From Klebsiella sp. BIGb0407 (GTDB taxonomy: Bacteria > Pseudomonadota > Gammaproteobacteria > Enterobacterales > Enterobacteriaceae), in contig NZ_JANUEQ010000010.1 of assembly GCF_024807845.1 (NCBI RefSeq), positions 62,001-126,000 of the forward strand: DNA of 64,000 bases. Reading direction: 5' to 3'. The position numbers and the translations under genes are program-made. Position 1 is the first letter of the stretch; the number at the start of each line of letters is the position of its first letter. This document shows, in pieces, positions 1 to 8,804 of the stretch. The notes beneath the pieces are model-generated. The model was not told where the DNA came from, searched no databases, and saw nothing but the letters and a program-made list of their open reading frames with translations.

Positions 1-355
1 TTTTTATCACCCCTGGTCTGGTAGGCGTTCCATAAACCTCAACGCAATTTCCATTATAGCGCGGTTTTTTAGAAAGCATTGTCTTGTCTGTACTGTCCTC
101 AGGTAATAAGCAATTTCGTAGGGAAATACCTGCATCAGATGGTGTAACAGTGCCAGCCTTATAATCGGGTTGTTGATCATACCACCCTCCCATGACTGCT
201 CCCCCAATAATATCTATTTTAGTCATATAAGGAATCCCTAGTGAAGCTGACTTTAATTTGCTACTTTCTGGAATATACTCTGCCTTCGGACTGAGCAAGC
301 TACATGCTGAAATAAAAAACACCCCAAAAATAATAAGTATCCGTATGATTTTCAT
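1..355 (-). CDS. Partial lipoprotein, candidate immunity protein
   Basis: An open frame starts at the ATG 353-355, directly after the stop of the upstream cysteine-protease-like gene, and runs off the left edge (118 codons visible). The N-terminus is a lipoprotein signal: a basic start (MKIIR), a hydrophobic stretch and the lipobox ISAC with the acylated Cys at residue 18. Serine at +2 suggests outer-membrane sorting. The rest (two further Cys in the visible part) matches no family I recognise. Position behind a PAAR gene and an effector-like gene suggests a periplasmic immunity lipoprotein, but that role is inferred from position only. A different frame at 7-207 is a shadow. Confidence 0.6.
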   Translation of the reverse strand, partial: MKIIRILIIFGVFFISACSLLSPKAEYIPESSKLKSASLGIPYMTKIDIIGGAVMGGWYDQQPDYKAGTVTPSDAGISLRNCLLPEDSTDKTMLSKKPRYNGNCVEVYGTPTRPGVIK

Positions 356-1534
356 TTATCTTAATGGTTTAAAAACCATACCTCCGAAAAATCGTTTAAT
401 AAAAAATGACATATCCGAAAAATATTTTATTTGGTTTTCCGCTTTTCCCCATGAAAATAATTTCAGATGTACAGCTCCATTAACATCTTGCGTTACAGGA
501 CCACCCCATACAATCCAGTGTGTGGGCACTGTCATTTTTTCCGATGAACTCCCATTCAATAAACTATCATTAATAAGGGTGACAACTTTATAACCTTTGT
601 AGATATACTCATTTAAATCATTTATCCCTTGAATACCTGCCTGAAAAGGCCCTACATTACTGAATATTTTTTCATAACCGGCTTTTTCAAACCACCCAGC
701 CAGTGTCTGCCACATTGTTACCCCTGCAACGGGAGAATCAAGGCCATCAAAACTGAATAGCATATTTTCTGAATCCCTCAGCCCTGCCAGAGTCATCCAG
801 TCAAGACCCGAAATGGTTTTTATATCAGAACCATGGAATTCACCATATGGATGACGACATCCCTCACTCGGTTCTATCTTAAGCCCACCAATTTTTGTTT
901 TACCGTAGCGCCACAGCTCCCTTGCAGCCTGGGCATATATATCAGGACGGTCTATTTGCAGACAGTAAAAAAATGCCGCAGAGCCGCATACACTGGCATT
1001 ATTTTGAGTAGGGTAAGAACGATGATAAAAGCGGTCTTCGATATCAACTTCGATTCTTTTTTTCTCAAACGGATCCAGTGGTGTTCCAACAGGATATTTC
1101 TTTGCAATAAATGCCCGCTCCGGGATAGTAATTCTGATTTGTTTGGTTTCGCCTCCCTGGCTCACAGGTTTCATTGTTCCTGTTGATTCAAAATAGCAGG
1201 GGTTTTCTCGTTTAATTGCAGACCAGGCTTTACCCGACGCAAACTCTTCCAGAGTGTACATTTTAGTGAAAGGTACTGGAGTAACAGGGCGCATATGTAA
1301 CATTGTTTTCCGGTAAAGCATTACCTCCATAATATAAATGGTCGTGAGTGACTCATTAATATTTTCGGTCATATGACTCTGTGTTTCATAGTTTTCCTGA
1401 AATGACTGCTGTTTAACATCCACCAGAGTATATTTAATTCGATTAGAATCCATTCTATAAATAATCAAATCATAGCGCAAGGCACTCACCGGAACATTCG
1501 AATTAATACGAGTGCTGAGATGATAAATAGCCAT
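356..1534 (-). CDS. Papain-like cysteine protease, putative T6SS effector
   Basis: The 392-residue protein has no signal peptide or clear membrane span. Its second half carries a cysteine-peptidase-like pattern: NNASVCGSAAFFY with Cys183 as candidate nucleophile at the start of a helix, and VPTHWIVWGG with His339 as candidate general base, followed by a beta-rich tail. The N-terminal ~170 residues are unassigned and may be a loading region. The gene starts 2 bp after the PAAR gene and is followed at once by a lipoprotein gene, the order expected for PAAR adaptor, effector and immunity. Protease fold and T6SS delivery are inferences; target unknown. It could also be an amidase of the same fold. 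Confidence 0.55.
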   Translation of the reverse strand: MAIYHLSTRINSNVPVSALRYDLIIYRMDSNRIKYTLVDVKQQSFQENYETQSHMTENINESLTTIYIMEVMLYRKTMLHMRPVTPVPFTKMYTLEEFASGKAWSAIKRENPCYFESTGTMKPVSQGGETKQIRITIPERAFIAKKYPVGTPLDPFEKKRIEVDIEDRFYHRSYPTQNNASVCGSAAFFYCLQIDRPDIYAQAARELWRYGKTKIGGLKIEPSEGCRHPYGEFHGSDIKTISGLDWMTLAGLRDSENMLFSFDGLDSPVAGVTMWQTLAGWFEKAGYEKIFSNVGPFQAGIQGINDLNEYIYKGYKVVTLINDSLLNGSSSEKMTVPTHWIVWGGPVTQDVNGAVHLKLFSWGKAENQIKYFSDMSFFIKRFFGGMVFKPLR

Positions 1535-1536
1535 AA

Positions 1537-2067
1537 TTAATCCGTTAACATATGCAGGTTAATATCTTCAGCTGATTCAGCTAAATGCCACGCAGTCATC
1601 CCTTGGCCATCAGTGATCCCAGCTTCAGAACGGTCGTCCGGAAATATCAGGGTATAGCGACAATGAATCAGCAGCTGGCCATCATCACCGATACACTGGA
1701 ACCGAATACTGTTCCGGGGACTGGCATCTTCCCCCTGTTGTGCGGGCACAGATGACTGACGGGTATTGCGGGAGGTAAGGGAGCCCAATCCTGTACGGAT
1801 AAATTGCGTAGCAGACCCATAGATATAATGATCGGGGCAACGGCATAGCACCCTGTCACCGGTTGCAGCATAGGCTTTCCCTTCTTCCAGCCAGTCCTGT
1901 GCTGAAGCGAGGATCTCAAAGTACCCTTTGCATTGACTGCAAGATGCCTTGTCACCAGTGCGGGCAATGGGTTTATGCTCTTCAAACCAGCTCGCTGTGG
2001 CTGTAATAATTTCCCCGTAGCGGGTTTTGTCACCCAGGCAGGCCAGCGCTCTTGTCATGTTATTCAT
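1537..2067 (-). CDS. PAAR-domain protein with C-terminal extension
   Basis: Residues ~5-95 form a PAAR domain: repeated Gly-Asp-Lys/Arg turns (CLGDKTRYG, RTGDKASC, ATGDRVLC) and spaced Cys/His that bind zinc in the family tip protein. PAAR proteins cap the VgrG spike of type VI secretion systems and carry effectors. Residues ~100-176 are an extension of the kind that docks a separate effector, and the next gene 2 bp downstream encodes a protease-like protein. The second ATG at 2058 is a possible alternative start, because AGGG lies about 9 nt before it. No other T6SS gene is in the window, so this is an orphan or edge cassette. Confidence 0.75.
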   Translation of the reverse strand: MNNMTRALACLGDKTRYGEIITATASWFEEHKPIARTGDKASCSQCKGYFEILASAQDWLEEGKAYAATGDRVLCRCPDHYIYGSATQFIRTGLGSLTSRNTRQSSVPAQQGEDASPRNSIRFQCIGDDGQLLIHCRYTLIFPDDRSEAGITDGQGMTAWHLAESAEDINLHMLTD

Positions 2068-2208
2068 CCCTGAAGAAACGATGATTTATATTCCCTGTAT
2101 GCCACACAGAAATCTTACAAAAATCGCCACTTAGTCAAAATTTCCTTTTGCTGATAGCAGGGTGCCCTCTTCAGTAAAGGCGGGAAAATCGGCGTAAGTT
2201 CCGGCTGG

Positions 2209-3069
2209 TTAGCGAACCCCCCCTCTGGTCATACAGACCTCATGTACCTGAGGATAAAATTGCCCTAGCCGATACTTTTGGAGCCAGTGATAAATAAACG
2301 CTTTATCGTGCAATCGCTCATCATAGATAAGCCCGACCACGCTACCGCTGTGCGCAACATTCAGGCCATAAATAGCGCCCTTCTCCACCAGAGCAGAGAG
2401 TTCACGAAAGCCGGGTTTGGGTAGCAAATCCTGGCTGGCGAGGGTACTTAGCGTGGCGGCTTCGCCCAGAAGCCCTGGATCCCGCTGTTCACAGGCAGCG
2501 TTAAGCAGCCGCCAGGCCTCAGCAAGCACGGATTCCCGTGCCAGCAGTGCGCCACGACGATCGCGTTTATGAAAATCTTCCGTCAGTATCACATCCGGAC
2601 TTTCCAGTATTAGCAGCTGCAGCTCTGGCGACCAGTCGAGTGCTATCTGTGTCTGTGCCGTCTGATGGTCAAACAGCGTCAGAGAGGGAAAAAGCGTGCT
2701 ATCTGTCGGCTCCACCGTCACGCACAGCTTCGACAACGTGTCTGGTGATAATTCATGACCGTAAAAGCGCGCGGTAGCCTGGGCGACGGCGGCAATATCC
2801 GCCGTGCTGCTGGCAAGCCCTTTACCTACCGGGATGGTCGACTGGTATTCAATCCGTAAAATACGGGTAGCATCTGGCGCAATATCCAGATGCTCAAGCA
2901 CCCTCTCTAACATCTGCCGCATACGAGGCCGTTCCAGCTTCAATGGCGCTCCCTCTTCAACAGAGACAAAGCTGTACCAGTTGATAGGACAGGAAACCAG
3001 TTTTTCGCCTCCAAGGATCCAGCCCTGCAGCAGCTCTCCACAGGACGCCGGACAATATGCCTCAGCCAT
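2209..3069 (-). CDS. pduX: L-threonine kinase (GHMP family) PduX
   Basis: This GHMP-superfamily kinase of 286 residues has the nucleotide-binding loop PVGKGLASSTAD at residues 80-91 and a C-terminal HSGSVVGL segment. The N-terminus MAEAYCPASCGELLQG is typical of PduX. In Salmonella PduX makes L-threonine phosphate, the precursor of the aminopropanol linker of adenosylcobalamin. There the gene ends the pdu operon; here it sits beside a SUMT gene and divergent from the cbi operon, so it clearly serves cobalamin synthesis. The partner enzyme CobD (threonine-phosphate decarboxylase) is not in the window. Confidence 0.88.
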   Translation of the reverse strand: MAEAYCPASCGELLQGWILGGEKLVSCPINWYSFVSVEEGAPLKLERPRMRQMLERVLEHLDIAPDATRILRIEYQSTIPVGKGLASSTADIAAVAQATARFYGHELSPDTLSKLCVTVEPTDSTLFPSLTLFDHQTAQTQIALDWSPELQLLILESPDVILTEDFHKRDRRGALLARESVLAEAWRLLNAACEQRDPGLLGEAATLSTLASQDLLPKPGFRELSALVEKGAIYGLNVAHSGSVVGLIYDERLHDKAFIYHWLQKYRLGQFYPQVHEVCMTRGGVR

Positions 3070-3118
3070 TGAAATACCTTTTTAATCATCCGGACTGTGC
3101 AACCGGACGTTCATTATT

Positions 3119-3916
3119 TTAAGGAGTTGACCAGGATGCGGTATCTAATAGCGTCTCCTGAGTGATATCAATCTGCGTCGCTGCAAAGGCCAGGACCTGA
3201 TGCAAGTTCACGACATCCCCGACCACAATCAAAGCCGGAGCATGCAATTTACGCCTGGTCGCCTCTTCCTGTAATGTCGCAAGCGTCGCCACCGCCACCT
3301 GCTGACGCTGCTGGCTGGCATACATCACCACTGCTGCTGGCGTATCAGGTGATTTACCGTAACTTATCAAAAGCTGGCTGATTTCGGCCAGCCGGGTCAT
3401 GCCCATCAAAATAACCAGTGTCCCCTGAAGCGCGGCGAGCGCACTCCAGTTCTGGGGCTCGTTACCCTGGCACATATGGCCGGTAACGACATGGAAGCTT
3501 GAGGCGTAATCGCGGTGGGTAACCGGGATCCCCGCGTAGGCCAGCCCGCCGATTGAAGAGCTGATCCCCGGAACAACCTCAAAATCCAGGCCATGCTGCG
3601 CCAGAAATTCAGCTTCTTCTCCGCCACGGCCGAAAACATAAGGATCACCACCTTTCAGACGCACCACATTGTTACCTGCCGCGGCATATTTCACCAGGAT
3701 GGCATTAATCTCTTCCTGTGCGACCGGATGGTGATTTGGCGTTTTTCCGACATTAATGATTGTGCATTCTGCTGGCGCACAGGCTATCAGTTCGGGATTA
3801 ACAAGACGGTCATGTACCAGTACCTGGGCATAGCGTATACAGTGAAGCCCCTTCACCGTAATTAATGATGCATCTCCGGGACCCGCTCCGACCAGCCATA
3901 CTTTACCTTTGCTCAT
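3119..3916 (-). CDS. cobA: Uroporphyrinogen-III C-methyltransferase (SUMT)
   Basis: The enzyme methylates uroporphyrinogen III at C2 and C7 with S-adenosylmethionine to give precorrin-2, the entry to corrin and siroheme synthesis. The 265-residue sequence has the SUMT hallmarks GAGPGD (residues 10-15), VRLKGGDPYVFGRGGEE (85-101) and a PGISS segment. It is a stand-alone methyltransferase without the dehydrogenase/chelatase half found in enteric CysG. The symbol cobA is used in the SUMT sense, not the enteric corrinoid adenosyltransferase. It is followed after 49 bp by pduX, probably one transcript diverging from cbiA, and gives the operon its own precorrin-2 supply. Confidence 0.88.
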   Translation of the reverse strand: MSKGKVWLVGAGPGDASLITVKGLHCIRYAQVLVHDRLVNPELIACAPAECTIINVGKTPNHHPVAQEEINAILVKYAAAGNNVVRLKGGDPYVFGRGGEEAEFLAQHGLDFEVVPGISSSIGGLAYAGIPVTHRDYASSFHVVTGHMCQGNEPQNWSALAALQGTLVILMGMTRLAEISQLLISYGKSPDTPAAVVMYASQQRQQVAVATLATLQEEATRRKLHAPALIVVGDVVNLHQVLAFAATQIDITQETLLDTASWSTP

Positions 3917-4398
3917 TTTATTGCCTTATCAATCAGATTAAAGCACATGAAAAAAGCACTTCACTTTATTAGTGATATGCGACATCAGGTGGCGATAAAA
4001 AATACATTTATTAATGATGTGTTGTAGATAAGCGGCAGTGTTAATTAGTCGGAACCTTTATTCTTTGATCTATTCACAATAAATATGCAATAAAAACCGT
4101 TCAGTTCAATATTTTGAATTATTGAGTTAAGGCAGATTAAAATATCAAAATAAGATATTAAAAACAGACTCATCAAATAAAAAATATGATATACGAGGCC
4201 AAAGCAATGAAAATTCAACACATTGAAAACAATATACTTTCACATTTAAACCACTAAACAACACCAATAATAACAACATAATGGTAATTATTATTTAAAG
4301 CGCTATTAACAAGCAGTAATAAATAAAACCATTCAATTAACACTCATTCATATTTATCGAAATATAATTATTTATTTTGATCACACACAAAGTGTTTA

Positions 4399-4414
4399 TG
4401 TGAAGAAACTCACA
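4399..4414. promoter_or_regulatory. CRP (cAMP receptor protein) binding site
   Basis: The sequence TGTGAAGAAACTCACA matches both CRP half-sites exactly (TGTGA-N6-TCACA). A TATAAA at 4433-4438 would place the site near -38 relative to a start at about 4445, roughly a class II arrangement; the spacing is not the ideal -41.5. Catabolite control of cob operons is known in Salmonella, so activation of cbiA is the likely role. Confidence 0.75.
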
Positions 4415-4614
4415 AACTGCAATAAGCTGATATATAAAGACCGGGTTTTGTGGTTTATTGAAGTCGATTTTATATAGCCTAAAAAAACACAGTATATCAA
4501 AAATCGGCAATGTTAAATAAATGATAATTATATTTTAACGCCACGACCAGTCATGCTCATTATTATTTATAATGATTAAAAGACCAGCAGCTGGTTAACT
4601 TTTGATTCTTTTCT

Positions 4615-4636
4615 TTCCTGTCTGCAGGAATTTTTT
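4615..4636 (+). terminator. Terminator-like hairpin in the cbi leader
   Basis: TTCCTG (4615-4620), loop TCTG, CAGGAA (4625-4630), followed by six T at 4631-4636. The form is that of a short intrinsic terminator, ending 28 bp before the cbiA ATG and downstream of the likely promoter. A second inverted repeat (4583-4595) lies just upstream. It could act as an attenuator; with only six pairs, half of them A-T, it is weak. Confidence 0.45.
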
Positions 4637-4664
4637 GGCAAAAATATTCTGTCCAAGGTAGCGT

Positions 4665-6050
4665 ATGAATAAGGCACAAAAACAGGTTTTCATGATAGCA
4701 GGGACCAGCAGTGGTTGTGGTAAAACAACCCTTTCCCTTGGGATCATGCGGGCACTGAGTGCACGCGGACTGCGGGTTCAGCCCTGTAAAGTCGGCCCGG
4801 ATTACCTCGACAGCAGCTGGCATACCGCTGTCACGGCTGTTCCTTCCCGTAATCTGGACGCCTTTATGCTGCCAGAGCCTGTTATCCACTCACAGTTCTG
4901 CCGCTATATGCAGGACAAAGATATCGCCGTGATTGAAGGGGTGATGGGGTTGTATGACGGTTTCGGCACCGATCCTCACTACTGTAGTACCGCCGCGATG
5001 GCAAAGCAGCTCAACTGCCCGGTGATTATGCTGGTCGACGGTAAAGCGGTTTCCACCTCTATTGCCGCGACAGTAATGGGGTTCCAGCACTTTGATCCGA
5101 CACTGAATATCGCCGGCGTGCTGGTTAACCGCGTTAACAGTGAGAGCCATTTCCAGTTACTGAAACAGGCGATTGAACACTACTGCCATATTCCGGTACT
5201 CGGATATTTGCCGGTCATGGACGATATTCAACTCCCCTCCCGCCATCTGGGGCTTGTCCCACCGCAGGAACAAGGGCTACAGGCAGAACGCTGGCAGCGC
5301 CTGGCCGACCAGATTGAAAAAACCATCGAGGTGGATAAGCTGCTTGCCCTGACAAACTGGCAGGCACCACCAGATAATACCCCGCTGGCATTAGCCACGC
5401 ACAATGCAGGATATGGCCTGACCGTCGCGGTGGCGGATGATGCCGCATTTAACTTCTATTACCCCGATAACCTCGATTTACTGTGCGAGAGTGGCGCAAA
5501 AATTGTCACCTTCAGTCCGCTAAATGACAGTGCACTGCCCGATCCCTGCCACATGATTTATATCGGCGGCGGTTACCCGGAAGTGTATGCAGAAAAGCTG
5601 GCGGCCAATGTCTCCATGCGGGAAGCACTGCTGGCGGCGCATCAACGTGGTATCCCTGTTTATGCCGAGTGCGGTGGGCTGATGTATCTCGGTGAAACCC
5701 TGACTGATAGTAACGGCAATACATTTCCGATGACCGGTATTATTGCCGGCCACAGCACTATGGGTAACCGCCTGAAGCGTTTTGGTTACTGCGAAGGTAC
5801 CGCTCTGACCGATACGACGCTGGTCAAAGCGGGTGAATCTCTGCGTGGGCATGAGTTCCACTATTCTGACTTTTCCACTCACCTGGCACCCGCTTTTGAG
5901 TTTACGAAACAACGCGACGGTAAAATCCTGAAACGCTGGAGCGGTGGCTATCAGCTCGGTAATACCTTTGCCAGTTATTTGCATGTGCATTTTGCCCAGC
6001 GCCCCGGGTTACTGGATAACTGGTTTGCGCTGGCCCGGAGTGTGTTATGA
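4665..6050 (+). CDS. cbiA: Cobyrinic acid a,c-diamide synthase CbiA
   Basis: CbiA uses ATP and glutamine to amidate the a and c carboxylates of cobyrinate. The 461-residue protein (family about 459) has a P-loop AGTSSGCGKTTLS at residues 13-25, a KVGPDYLD segment, and a C-terminal class I glutamine amidotransferase domain with nucleophile Cys336 in YAECGGLMYL. It is the first gene of the cbi/cob operon, preceded by AAGG at suitable spacing, and overlaps cbiB by 4 bp (ATGA). Confidence 0.97.
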   Translation: MNKAQKQVFMIAGTSSGCGKTTLSLGIMRALSARGLRVQPCKVGPDYLDSSWHTAVTAVPSRNLDAFMLPEPVIHSQFCRYMQDKDIAVIEGVMGLYDGFGTDPHYCSTAAMAKQLNCPVIMLVDGKAVSTSIAATVMGFQHFDPTLNIAGVLVNRVNSESHFQLLKQAIEHYCHIPVLGYLPVMDDIQLPSRHLGLVPPQEQGLQAERWQRLADQIEKTIEVDKLLALTNWQAPPDNTPLALATHNAGYGLTVAVADDAAFNFYYPDNLDLLCESGAKIVTFSPLNDSALPDPCHMIYIGGGYPEVYAEKLAANVSMREALLAAHQRGIPVYAECGGLMYLGETLTDSNGNTFPMTGIIAGHSTMGNRLKRFGYCEGTALTDTTLVKAGESLRGHEFHYSDFSTHLAPAFEFTKQRDGKILKRWSGGYQLGNTFASYLHVHFAQRPGLLDNWFALARSVL

Positions 6051-7000
6051 CGCTACTCAGCTGGTTTATCGCATTCCTGCTTGACTGGCGCCTCGGTGAC
6101 CCGGAGCACTGGCCACATCCCATTCGCTGGATTGGCCATGCTATTCGTAAAACCGAAACCGTTATTCGTCGCCACTGTCAGAGCAGAACCGCGCTACGTC
6201 TGGGCGGAATGGTGCTGTGGATAGTGGTGGTCGGGGGGACCTGGCTTATCAGTTACGCCCTGCTGGCGCTGGCTTTTTATCTTGCAACCCCTCTCGGCTG
6301 GATTCTTGTTATCTGGATGACCTATACCACGCTTGCTACCCGCTGTTTACAGGATGCGGCGATGCGGGTGTATCACGCGCTGAAAGCGGGTGACCTGATA
6401 GAGAGTCGGGAAAAATTATCCTGGATAGTCGGGCGTGATACCCGGGAACTGACCCCGCCACAAATCACCCGCGCGGTAACGGAAACTGTCGCAGAAAATA
6501 CCGTCGATGGCGTCATTGCTCCCCTGTTCTTTTTATTACTCGGCGGTGCCCCGCTGGCGATGGCCTATAAAGCCGTGAATACCCTGGACTCTATGGTCGG
6601 CTATAAAAATGACAAGTACGGCGATATCGGCATGTTCTCGGCCCGGGCGGATGATGTTGCCAACTATATTCCGGCCCGTCTCAGCTGGCTGCTATTCACC
6701 TTCGCCGCCTGGGTTCTGAAATACCGTTATCGGGCGGCTTTCCATATTGGGTTACGTGACCACGCTAACCACCGCAGCCCCAACAGTGGCTGGTCTGAAT
6801 CGACGGTTGCCGGGGCGCTCGGCGTACGTCTGGGCGGGCCGAATACCTATTTCGGACAGTTAGTGGATAAACCATGGCTCGGTGACGATACCCGTGACAT
6901 CCAGGCTGAGGACATTCTCAGCACCATACGGCTGATGTGGGTGACCTCTTTAGCAGCCCTGGTGCTATTTGCTGCCATTTATCTGCTGATGCAGGGATAG
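6047..7000 (+). CDS. cbiB: Adenosylcobinamide-phosphate synthase CbiB
   Basis: CbiB is an inner-membrane enzyme that attaches the aminopropanol-phosphate linker to adenosylcobyric acid. The 317 residues (Salmonella 319) show several hydrophobic spans, for example around residues 55-95 and 155-175 and at the C-terminus, and the conserved stretches DWRLGDPEHWPHP near the start, AENTVDGVIAPLFF and NTLDSMVGYKND. The start codon overlaps the cbiA stop. Its linker substrate derives from PduX encoded on the other side of the leader. Confidence 0.95.
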   Translation: MTLLSWFIAFLLDWRLGDPEHWPHPIRWIGHAIRKTETVIRRHCQSRTALRLGGMVLWIVVVGGTWLISYALLALAFYLATPLGWILVIWMTYTTLATRCLQDAAMRVYHALKAGDLIESREKLSWIVGRDTRELTPPQITRAVTETVAENTVDGVIAPLFFLLLGGAPLAMAYKAVNTLDSMVGYKNDKYGDIGMFSARADDVANYIPARLSWLLFTFAAWVLKYRYRAAFHIGLRDHANHRSPNSGWSESTVAGALGVRLGGPNTYFGQLVDKPWLGDDTRDIQAEDILSTIRLMWVTSLAALVLFAAIYLLMQG

Positions 7001-7011
7001 AGTAAGGGAAA

Positions 7012-7644
7012 ATGATGAGTTATCTACAACAACCGCAGGAAATCGAAAAAAATAGCTTTCTGATTATCGATGACATTATCCGTGAGACAAGGCCGGAATA
7101 TCGTTTCGCCAGTGAGGATCATGCGGCCATTATCAAACGCGCTATCCACACGACGGCTGATTTTGACTGGCTGGATATTCTGCATTTTTCTGACCATGTC
7201 ATTGAAAGCCTGCGCGATGGCATTCTGCGTGGCTGCACCCTCTATACCGATACCACCATGGCACTCTCCGGAATTAACAAAACCCGCCTGGCGAAATATG
7301 GCTCAGAGTGCCGCTGCTATATCAGCGACCCGCGGGTGGTTGAAGCCGCCAAAGCACAACAAATAACGCGATCCATGGCGGCCGTGGACATCGCGATGCA
7401 GGAACCCGGAGAGAAGATTTTTGTCTTCGGCAATGCCCCGACGGCCCTCTTCCGCCTGTTAGAACACAGTGAAAAACCGGTTGCGGTTATCGGCGTTCCG
7501 GTCGGTTTTGTCGGTGCGGCAGAGTCCAAAGATGCCCTTGCAAGAAGTGAGCTGCCCTGTATCGCGGCGCTCGGACGCAAAGGGGGCAGTAACGTCGCCG
7601 CTGCGATTATCAACGCCATCGTTTACCGGATGCCGGAGGCCTAA
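7012..7644 (+). CDS. cbiC: Cobalt-precorrin-8 methylmutase CbiC
   Basis: CbiC moves the C11 methyl group to C12 to give cobyrinic acid. The 210-residue protein matches the family over its length, with the conserved His46 in [12 protein letters not shown], the segment [17 protein letters not shown], and a glycine-rich ending [15 protein letters not shown]. Two adjacent ATG codons (7012 and 7015) follow an AAGGGAAA site, so the start could be one residue later. It is 2 bp from cbiD. Confidence 0.95.
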   Translation: MMSYLQQPQEIEKNSFLIIDDIIRETRPEYRFASEDHAAIIKRAIHTTADFDWLDILHFSDHVIESLRDGILRGCTLYTDTTMALSGINKTRLAKYGSECRCYISDPRVVEAAKAQQITRSMAAVDIAMQEPGEKIFVFGNAPTALFRLLEHSEKPVAVIGVPVGFVGAAESKDALARSELPCIAALGRKGGSNVAAAIINAIVYRMPEA

Positions 7645-7646
7645 TC

Positions 7647-8804
7647 ATGGCACAGGAAAACACCCTAAGCCCGAACGATAACGGTAGCGATGTCGTCTGG
7701 CACAAAGGCAAGGCGCTGCGTAAAGGATATACCACCGGATCCTGCGCCACCGCGGCGGCCAAAGTTGCGGCTTTGATGGTGTTACGCCAGGAGGTTATCC
7801 AGCAGGTTTCGATTGTCACGCCATCGGGTGTGACGCTGAATCTGAACGTAGAAGAGCCGCTAATTTACGGGCAATCAGCCACCGCCGCCATTCGCAAAGA
7901 TGGCGGGGATGATATTGACGCCACCCATGGCATGCTCATTTTCGCCCGTATTAGCGTAAACAACAGCGGAATCATCAATATTGATGGTGGGGAAGGCGTT
8001 GGCCGGGTAACCAAGGTCGGCGTCGGTCTGCCGATTGGCCATGCTGCCATCAACAAAACGCCGCTGCAAACCATCGAAGCGGCGGTCCGGGAAGCGATAG
8101 GCCCGAACCGGGGCGCGGATATCACTATTTTTGCCCCGGAAGGGGAAGAGCGAGCAAAAAAAACCTACAACGGCCGCCTCGGCATCCTCGGCGGTATTTC
8201 TATTATCGGCACCAGCGGCATTGTCACGCCCATGTCGGAGGAAAGCTGGAAACGCTCCCTCTCTATCGAGCTGGAAATGAAACGCGCCCAGGGAATGACT
8301 CGCATCTTCCTGGTGCCGGGTAACCACGGGGAACGTTTCGCCAGCGAACAGCTCGGGCTGGACGGCGCCTGTGTGGTCACCATGAGTAATTTTGTCGGCT
8401 ATATGTTGCAGGAAGCGACGCGACTGAAATTTGAGCAGGTCGTGATCCTCGGACATTTCGGCAAGCTGGTAAAAATTGCCGCGGGTGTTTTCCATACCCA
8501 CAGCCATATCGCCGATGCGCGAATGGAAACCCTGATCTCCAATCTCGCTCTGATTGGTGCTCCCCTTTCTCTGCTACAGGAAGTCGATAACTGCACGACG
8601 ACCGAAGCCGCTATCGAACTTATCAATGCCCAGGGCTGGCAGGCGGTCTACCCCCGGATTGCAGAAAAAATCTGTGACCGGGTTAATCAGATGCTGCGTT
8701 TCTCTGATACGCCACCGCACTGTGACGCCATTTTATTCTCGTTTGATAATCAGGTACTGGGGAGCAACCGCCCGGTCAGTGCCATCACGGAGGGATTCCG
8801 ATGA
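7647..8804 (+). CDS. cbiD: Cobalt-precorrin-5B C1-methyltransferase CbiD
   Basis: CbiD methylates C1 of the corrin ring in the anaerobic pathway. The 385 residues (Salmonella 379) include the family signature [16 protein letters not shown]-like region near residue 30, a [11 protein letters not shown] motif and the long [10 protein letters not shown] segment. Its presence with CbiG and CbiK marks the oxygen-independent, early-cobalt route. It overlaps cbiE by 4 bp. Confidence 0.95.
   Translation: MAQENTLSPNDNGSDVVWHKGKALRKGYTTGSCATAAAKVAALMVLRQEVIQQVSIVTPSGVTLNLNVEEPLIYGQSATAAIRKDGGDDIDATHGMLIFARISVNNSGIINIDGGEGVGRVTKVGVGLPIGHAAINKTPLQTIEAAVREAIGPNRGADITIFAPEGEERAKKTYNGRLGILGGISIIGTSGIVTPMSEESWKRSLSIELEMKRAQGMTRIFLVPGNHGERFASEQLGLDGACVVTMSNFVGYMLQEATRLKFEQVVILGHFGKLVKIAAGVFHTHSHIADARMETLISNLALIGAPLSLLQEVDNCTTTEAAIELINAQGWQAVYPRIAEKICDRVNQMLRFSDTPPHCDAILFSFDNQVLGSNRPVSAITEGFR

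Larger units (their letters stand above)
3917..4664. other. Long AT-rich intergenic leader between cobA and cbiA
   Basis: This 748-bp stretch has no convincing gene. It holds a perfect CRP palindrome (4399-4414), candidate -10 boxes (TATAAA at 4433-4438 and TATATA at 4471-4476), an inverted repeat ACCAGC-A-GCTGGT at 4583-4595 and a terminator-like hairpin at 4615-4636. I searched it by eye for the cobalamin riboswitch core (CCCGCAACTG, AGTCAGGAGACCTG and the GGTG box) and found none, although Salmonella cbiA has one. The cbiA ribosome site is AAGG about 6 nt before the ATG. Confidence 0.7.

Noticed and set aside
4061-4075. TTGAT-like half-site as an FNR box
   Set aside because: The second half does not match ATCAA well.
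4441-4664. Possible cobalamin riboswitch upstream of cbiA (GCCACGACCAGTCATG resembles part of a box)
   Set aside because: Only a loose resemblance; the core CCCGCAACTG-type box and the GGTG box are missing.
5520-5990. 156-codon minus-strand open frame
   Set aside because: Antisense to the well-supported cbiA with no recognisable protein features.
7875-8507. 210-codon minus-strand open frame
   Set aside because: Antisense shadow of cbiD.
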